From Mercurialis annua (taxonomy: Eukaryota; Streptophyta; Magnoliopsida; Malpighiales; Euphorbiaceae), in contig NC_065577.1 in NCBI RefSeq assembly GCF_937616625.2, positions 42,623,001 through 42,687,000 of the forward strand: a stretch of 64,000 nt of DNA, written 5' to 3'. This document shows positions 58,831 through 64,000 of this stretch, one piece after another (the stretch's first letter is position 1; each line of letters opens with the position of its first letter). A program made the translations under genes and the position numbers. A model generated the notes under the pieces. It had not been told where the DNA came from and did not search any database. It saw only the letters and a program-made list of their open reading frames with translations.

Positions 58831-59714
58831 TAAGTTTAATTTAGATAGAAGATTTTAAAATAGAATTGAACCTACATTTTAAGAGTCTATTTTGTTTAAA
58901 TCCATCGAAATCCGGGCCGTGAATATTTATAGTCAATAACATAGAATCTATGGTAGTATTATATAACATGGTTGAAAATTTAACTATTTATTTTTAGAGA
59001 CTTGGCATCACTATTTATAATAAAGTGATGCCATTAACATGTAGCAAATTTAGAACTTTCCATAACCACCCTATGAAATAAGTTACGGTCAATCCTATGA
59101 TAATTAATACACATGCTGAATCAAAAATTTATTAATTTATTGACTTTGTATAAAAAAATTATAAAACATCTACATTAATAAACCTAATATTAATATTATA
59201 TTATAAAAAAAACTAACTAAATACACTTTACAATCACTCAATTTAAAAGAAATAATTTTATATTTAATAAAAAAAATATCAATTGATATCAAATCAAAAA
59301 GTAATTATTAAGAAGTTGTATTCATAAAGTAAAATAATTTTTAATATTTTTTATACTAGAGATACTTTACTTACTTTAATTTATTTATGTAATAACTTCT
59401 TTTAAAATTTCTCAAAAGAATAAGAAAGTCATAATTTAATGGTATTTTAACTTCCACTTTATGAATTAAAGTTAGTACTGTCTCAAATAAATCATCAATT
59501 GTTATATATATTTTTTAAAAAAATCTCTCTAATAATTAATATTTATGTAGAATATATTTTAAATTTTATTAATTATTAAATAATAAAATTATTAATTATC
59601 CGACGTGGAACGAAATTGGTTCTCTCAATTTTTTATTAATTATTAGAATTATTAATTTATAGAATATTAACTATTAGAGGGTCGACTGTACTCAAGAAGG
59701 TGACAGAAGCATAT

Positions 59715-60331
59715 AGGGTTGTCAAAATGGGTTGGCGGGTCGTGTTCGTGTCGTGTCAACCAACTTTGTTAACACAATTAGGGTCAACACGAACACGACC
59801 CATATAACTAATCGTGTCAAAATTTTCAACCCTAATACGACACAGATTTTAGACGAGTGACACGACATGACACGACACGATTAACACGTTAAAATAAACG
59901 GGTTACACGATTAACACAATTACACTGCTAACACGATACGATTAACACGACCCACTTAACATTTAAGAATTTTTTAAACCATATAAATATATTTTTAACC
60001 TCAAATTTATCAATTAATATTCAAATTGTAAAATTTTAATATAATCAATTTTATTTTTATATTAATATAGTTAATTTAGTAATTTTATTTTATATTTTTT
60101 ATAATTATAACTATTTTATTTTTATATTATTATAAATAATAAAATTTGTAAATGGGTTAGGTGGGTTTGACGGGTTCGCGAGTCAACCCGTGACACGACC
60201 CATTTATTTCGTGTCATAAACGGGTTGACACGTTTTTAACGCGAACCCGCTAAGCCGTAACGCGGATTCGCCAAACTTACGGGTTAGGCGAATCGTGTTA
60301 TCGTGTCATGACCCATTTTGACACCCTTACG
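59715..60331. mobile_element. Non-autonomous element rich in ACACGATTAACACG repeats
   Basis: Ends are inverted: AGGGTTGTCAAAATGGGT on the left and ACCCATTTTGACACCCT on the right. The left third is packed with variants of CGTGTC, AACACGA and GACACGA, and the right third has GGGTTGACACG and AACGCGAACCCG. No coding region and no clear target duplication. Confidence 0.6.
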
Positions 60332-60889
60332 GCCTTACATAATATATTAGTCAAGCAAATGGAGAATACTTTTAATAGGGCAAATTCATTTGGAGGTCGT
60401 GTACTTCAAAAAAAAAAATCCCGAGTATTTTGTACTTTAATTTCATATTGTTTGGTCCTTGTACTTACCAATTTTTCGATTTTTATGTTCTTTTGTGTGA
60501 CTTGAAAAAAAAAATTGTAAATAGAGACTGAAAAAAATTATAAAAAAATCGGAAAAACAAAAAATAAATAAACGGAAGCATCAAATAATACAAAATTAAA
60601 TTATAAAAATTTCCAGAAAAAAAAGTTTAAAATACAGAGACATATAAATGAGTTTAGATCGCACCATAAATCCTTGACAAGTAACATTTCTGCTCATCAA
60701 TCAATTACTTCTCATATTTGCATTTTCTTTTCCTTTTGAATTTTACAGGTAACGAACTCCTTTTTACTTTTCTTCCTCTCCAAAATATTTGTCAAAATTA
60801 AAGTCAATAACTAACTAACCAACTAATTTATTACTTGCTGCCTCTTTAACTTTAAATTATTTTTTAGAATCATTCAACAATTAATTATT

Positions 60890-61127
60890 ACTGTATGTGT
60901 ATATTCATGACATGAAATAAATACTAGGGGTAATTACCTGTTTTATAAATTTATTTTTATAATTATACTATTATTATAGAATTAATAACATGATTTTATC
61001 TATCTTCAACTGTATGTGTATATTCATGACATGAAATAAATACTAGGGGTAATTACCTGTTTTATAAATTTATTTTTATAATTATACTATTATTATAGAA
61101 TTAATAACATGATTTTATCTATCTTCA
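60890..61127. repeat. 119-bp perfect tandem duplication
   Basis: Two adjacent copies starting ACTGTATGTGTATATTCATG (60890 and 61009). I see no difference between them until the end of the second copy. Confidence 0.93.
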
Positions 61128-62178
61128 ACTGTTTGTCTATCTATATAAAATTGAAATAATATATATATGACTTTATTTTGTCCCATCAAAAAAAAAACTT
61201 TATTTTGTATTTATCTTATGAGAATTTTCGTGCTTTTTCCTCATTAAATATGTTATGCAAGAGAAATAGTGTAGTTTAGAGGTGATAAATGGGTGGATTT
61301 GGGTGGATACAAAAATTTTGTTTCTCCGTAACTGTACTTTGATATGGAGAAACAAAATTTTTGTACCTAAATTCCCATTATCTTTAACATTCCATTTTTC
61401 TTACCACCTAATAATGAGGACTTTTGCCACAAATTTTAATAAATTTTAAGATATTAAAGTTGGTCCAAAATTAACCTAAAAAACTAAAGATTTCTCCACC
61501 AGAAGCATCATTATAACTTGTTCAGTTCAAACTCTCCAAAGCAAAATGATAATTGTTGTCGGTTTGGGTATCAAAAGTCATTTGTTCCCAATATTTTATA
61601 CTAGTAATTCGATTATTAAGAACTAATTAGGGATAATTATTAAAAAATGCATGACTTTTAGCAAAAAAATTCAATTTTATCATTTTTTTTAATTTTTGCG
61701 ATATCGTGCATAACCTTTTTTTTTATATAATTTTAGACAACTCGGTCATCCAAATCTAATGTGACTTATAGCTACGTACTATATATACATGGTCTCCTCC
61801 AATTAGATACATCAATTTCAGATGAGCAGATTGTATAAAATTATAATAAACTGAAAGGTCGTGCATAAAATTACAAAAAATCAAAAATTCATATATATAT
61901 ATATATATGTGAAATAATTAGAGAAGAGAAAATATATTATTGAATGGAATGATAATGATAGGTTGATTACAAGCGTATATATATATATATATAACTAGAA
62001 TAGTTCTAATCAAATAAGAACTTCTAAGGATATGAACCTTTAATCATAATAGGAGAAGGAGATATATTCCAATACTCCCCCTCAAGTTGGAGCATGAGGA
62101 TCGATCATGCCCAACTTGGACAATAACATAGTAACAATTCGACCATCAATAAGACTAAACTTGTGTTTAAGCCAATCG

Positions 62179-62430
62179 ATAATTTTCAGTTTTAAGACTT
62201 GATGGTCTCCTTCAAAATTGGCAGTTTAAGGACTTGCATCGGTCCCATCAATAATACTCAGTTTTAAGACTTGATGGTCTACTTCAATATTGGCAGTTTA
62301 AGGACTTACGTCGGTCCAAATCAATAATTTTCAGTTTTAAGACTTGATGGTCTCCTTTAATATTTCCAGTTTAAGGACTTGCGTCGGTCCAATAAATAAT
62401 ACTCAGTTTTAAGACTTGATGGTCTCCATC
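62179..62430. repeat. ~72-bp tandem repeats inside the miniature LTR element
   Basis: Three full and one partial copy of a unit containing CAGTTTTAAGACTTGATGG and GGCAGTTTAAGGACTTGCGT. Confidence 0.88.
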
Positions 62431-62444
62431 AATAATTTTCATGG

Positions 62445-62695
62445 AAACTTGAAGTGCGGCGGCGGCGAGTATGGCGGCGGCGACATCTTCCCTTTCCATA
62501 TAGAGTAGAAAAATTGAAAAGAAAAAAAAATAGACTGATAACATATGAAAAAAAATCATTGTAGACTTGAAGTGCGGCAGCGGCGAGTATGGCGGCGGCG
62601 ACATCTTCCTTGTACATATGATAAATTAGAAGTGTGGTACGGCGGCGGCAGCGGCGGATAATGGCGGCGGCGGCTTCGGATATGGCGGCGGAAAT
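62445..62695. repeat. GGC-rich repeat block
   Basis: GCGGCGGCGAGTATGGCGG-type motifs. One ~60-base segment (ACTTGAAGTGCGG ... GGCGACATCTTCC) is repeated at ~62451 and ~62568, then degenerates to (GGCGGC)n to 62695. It is strongly GC-rich against an AT-rich background. The frames through it are repeat translations. Confidence 0.8.
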
Positions 62696-63020
62696 AACAA
62701 TAAAGTAGTATAAATCATCTATTTAGAGTTATGTACGAAAATATAAAAGGGATGGGAGGTGATTTTGGCCATAAAAATAGCCAAAATCACCTCCCTAAAA
62801 GTGATAGTTTAAGGTTTGTGTTTAGATGAAGGATCGATTTGGCTCTGATACCATGTGAAATAATTAGAGAAGAGAAAATATATTATTGAATGGAATGATA
62901 ATGATAGGTTGATTACAAGCGTATATATATATATATATAACTAGAATAGTTCTAATCAAATAAGAACTTCTAAGGATATGAACCTTTAATCATAATAGGA
63001 GAAGGAGATATATTCCAATA

Positions 63021-64000
63021 ATGTATGAAAATGTACAAAATTAAAAGACATAAATAAATTTACAGCCATTGTAAAAATTAAAAAGATATGATTAAACTGT
63101 AAATTTTGCTAAAGGTTATTAATGCAACTAATTATATTAAGGTTGCATAATTATAAAAGTATTTTTGGGCATGCCCTGAAAATAAGGCAAATTGTTAAAA
63201 TAATCATGTGAACAAAGGAGAGAAGGCCCTAATACTTATGTTTCCTCAATGGATAAAATATTATTAATCGGGCATGTTCATCATAATAATTTGTAAAGTT
63301 TGTATTAATGCATTTCAACAATTTTTTTTTTAGTTTTTTTATGAAATCAACAAAAGTTTTTATTAATTGTTCATTTTTCTGATAATTTTCGTATGAATTA
63401 TAAAGTGATATTTTTTTTATGTATATTAAGTAAAAAAGGATGGATTTTTTTGATATAATATACATTTCTCAAGTTTCTATTTCAATATAACATTATTGGA
63501 ATGAGGTTTTGAACCGTTAAAACTAAGTCGATCTTTTACTTTGATATTAAATATAAATAATTAATAAAAGTATCAATTTTATTAACATATACATGTAATT
63601 TGTTGGGTGACTTTTTCACTGTTTTTAATGTGAAACTTTAGACCTTTGAAACTACCATCAATGGATAAAAGCATACTTTTTGATAAATATTTACTTTGAT
63701 TTAACAGTCAATGGATTAAGTAATTGTATTGTTAATAATTTTTCTTTTTAGATTATTCTTTAAGAAAGTTGCCTTGCAAAGAATGAAAGCTTCAAAATCT
63801 TAGTTAAAGAAACATAAGGAATACAGAAATATGCCACTTTGCTTCTAGAATATGGTATTTTTGTAATATAAGAATTTTTATTATTAATATCAAGGATGAA
63901 TATTATTCGCAACTTGCTTAATAATTTTTTTTTTTAAAAATAATATAACTACTTAAATAAAATAATGTATGATTTTTTTTTATTTTTTTTACAAACAAAG
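63021..64000. other. Terminal AT-rich region
   Basis: No coding region, repeat family or RNA gene can be supported. Confidence 0.4.

Larger units (their letters stand above)
61908..63020 (-). mobile_element. Miniature non-autonomous LTR element (TRIM/SMART-like)
   Basis: Two 167-bp LTRs (61908-62074 and 62854-63020) that I read as identical, in a 1113-bp element. On the minus strand the 5' LTR is followed by TGGTATCAGAGCC, a perfect initiator-tRNA-Met primer site (62841-62853 on plus). The polypurine tract CTTGAGGGGGAG precedes the 3' LTR (62075-62086 on plus). The interior has no coding sequence but carries ~72-bp tandem repeats and GGC-rich repeats. The flanking 5-mers ATATA/ATGTA are a near but not perfect duplication. 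Identical LTRs imply very recent insertion. Confidence 0.9.

Noticed and set aside
62371..62617. ORFs with alanine/arginine-rich peptides in the miniature LTR element
   Set aside because: Direct translations of the GGC-rich repeats.
1..64000. CRISPR arrays, rRNA genes or bacterial-type operons
   Set aside because: No regularly spaced conserved repeats with unique spacers and no rRNA-like sequence. The window is plant nuclear DNA.

Overview
This is AT-rich nuclear DNA from a flowering plant, probably a eudicot. Genes have spliced introns with GT..AG borders, and the products are plant-specific: CHX-type cation/H+ exchangers, a PRA1-family protein and an IMK-like leucine-rich-repeat receptor kinase. 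Between them lies a dense layer of transposons. No species can be named from the sequence alone.

Layout. 1-27.5 kb is a tandem array of three CHX genes on the plus strand. Copy 1 (1-5360) enters from the left edge and is broken by a hAT-like element in exon 1. Copy 2 (11992-16242, 774 aa predicted) and copy 3 (24146-27528, 796 aa predicted) look intact. Copies 1 and 2 are recent duplicates and copy 3 is more divergent. The spacers hold two head-to-tail Helitron-like elements (6370-10621), one carrying PILS-like exons and one invaded by a 5'-truncated LINE, then a complete but mutated Copia retrotransposon (17310-22567) and a tRNA-derived SINE (22878-22989). A PRA1-family gene lies at 28347-28988 on the minus strand.

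30.4-43.2 kb is dominated by a Mutator-like element (MULE, 34699-42330) with 317-bp terminal inverted repeats and a 9-bp target duplication. It holds a multi-exon mudrA-type transposase gene and, convergent to it, a two-exon GRF-zinc-finger/coiled-coil/membrane gene. A nearly identical partial copy at 30440-33120 fits a ~10-kb tandem duplication followed by a ~7.4-kb deletion.

43.2-48 kb holds an older MULE remnant and small inverted-repeat elements. 48432-51047 is the receptor kinase. 52.4-64 kb has no confident host gene. It carries nested TIR elements (including a Pack-MULE candidate), an array of palindromes, 9-bp-TSD foldback elements, a retroposed sequence with a 17-bp TSD, and a miniature LTR element with identical LTRs.

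The genes do not form a pathway. CHX proteins are predicted endomembrane or plasma-membrane monovalent cation/H+ exchangers, PRA1 acts in Rab-dependent vesicle traffic, and the receptor kinase is a surface signalling protein. The strongest unusual signals are the MULE with its GRF-finger partner gene and the duplication/deletion around it, several non-autonomous families with 9-bp TSDs sharing GGCYTAA ends with that MULE, the PILS exon capture, and the hAT-disrupted CHX exon whose paralogue preserves the empty site.
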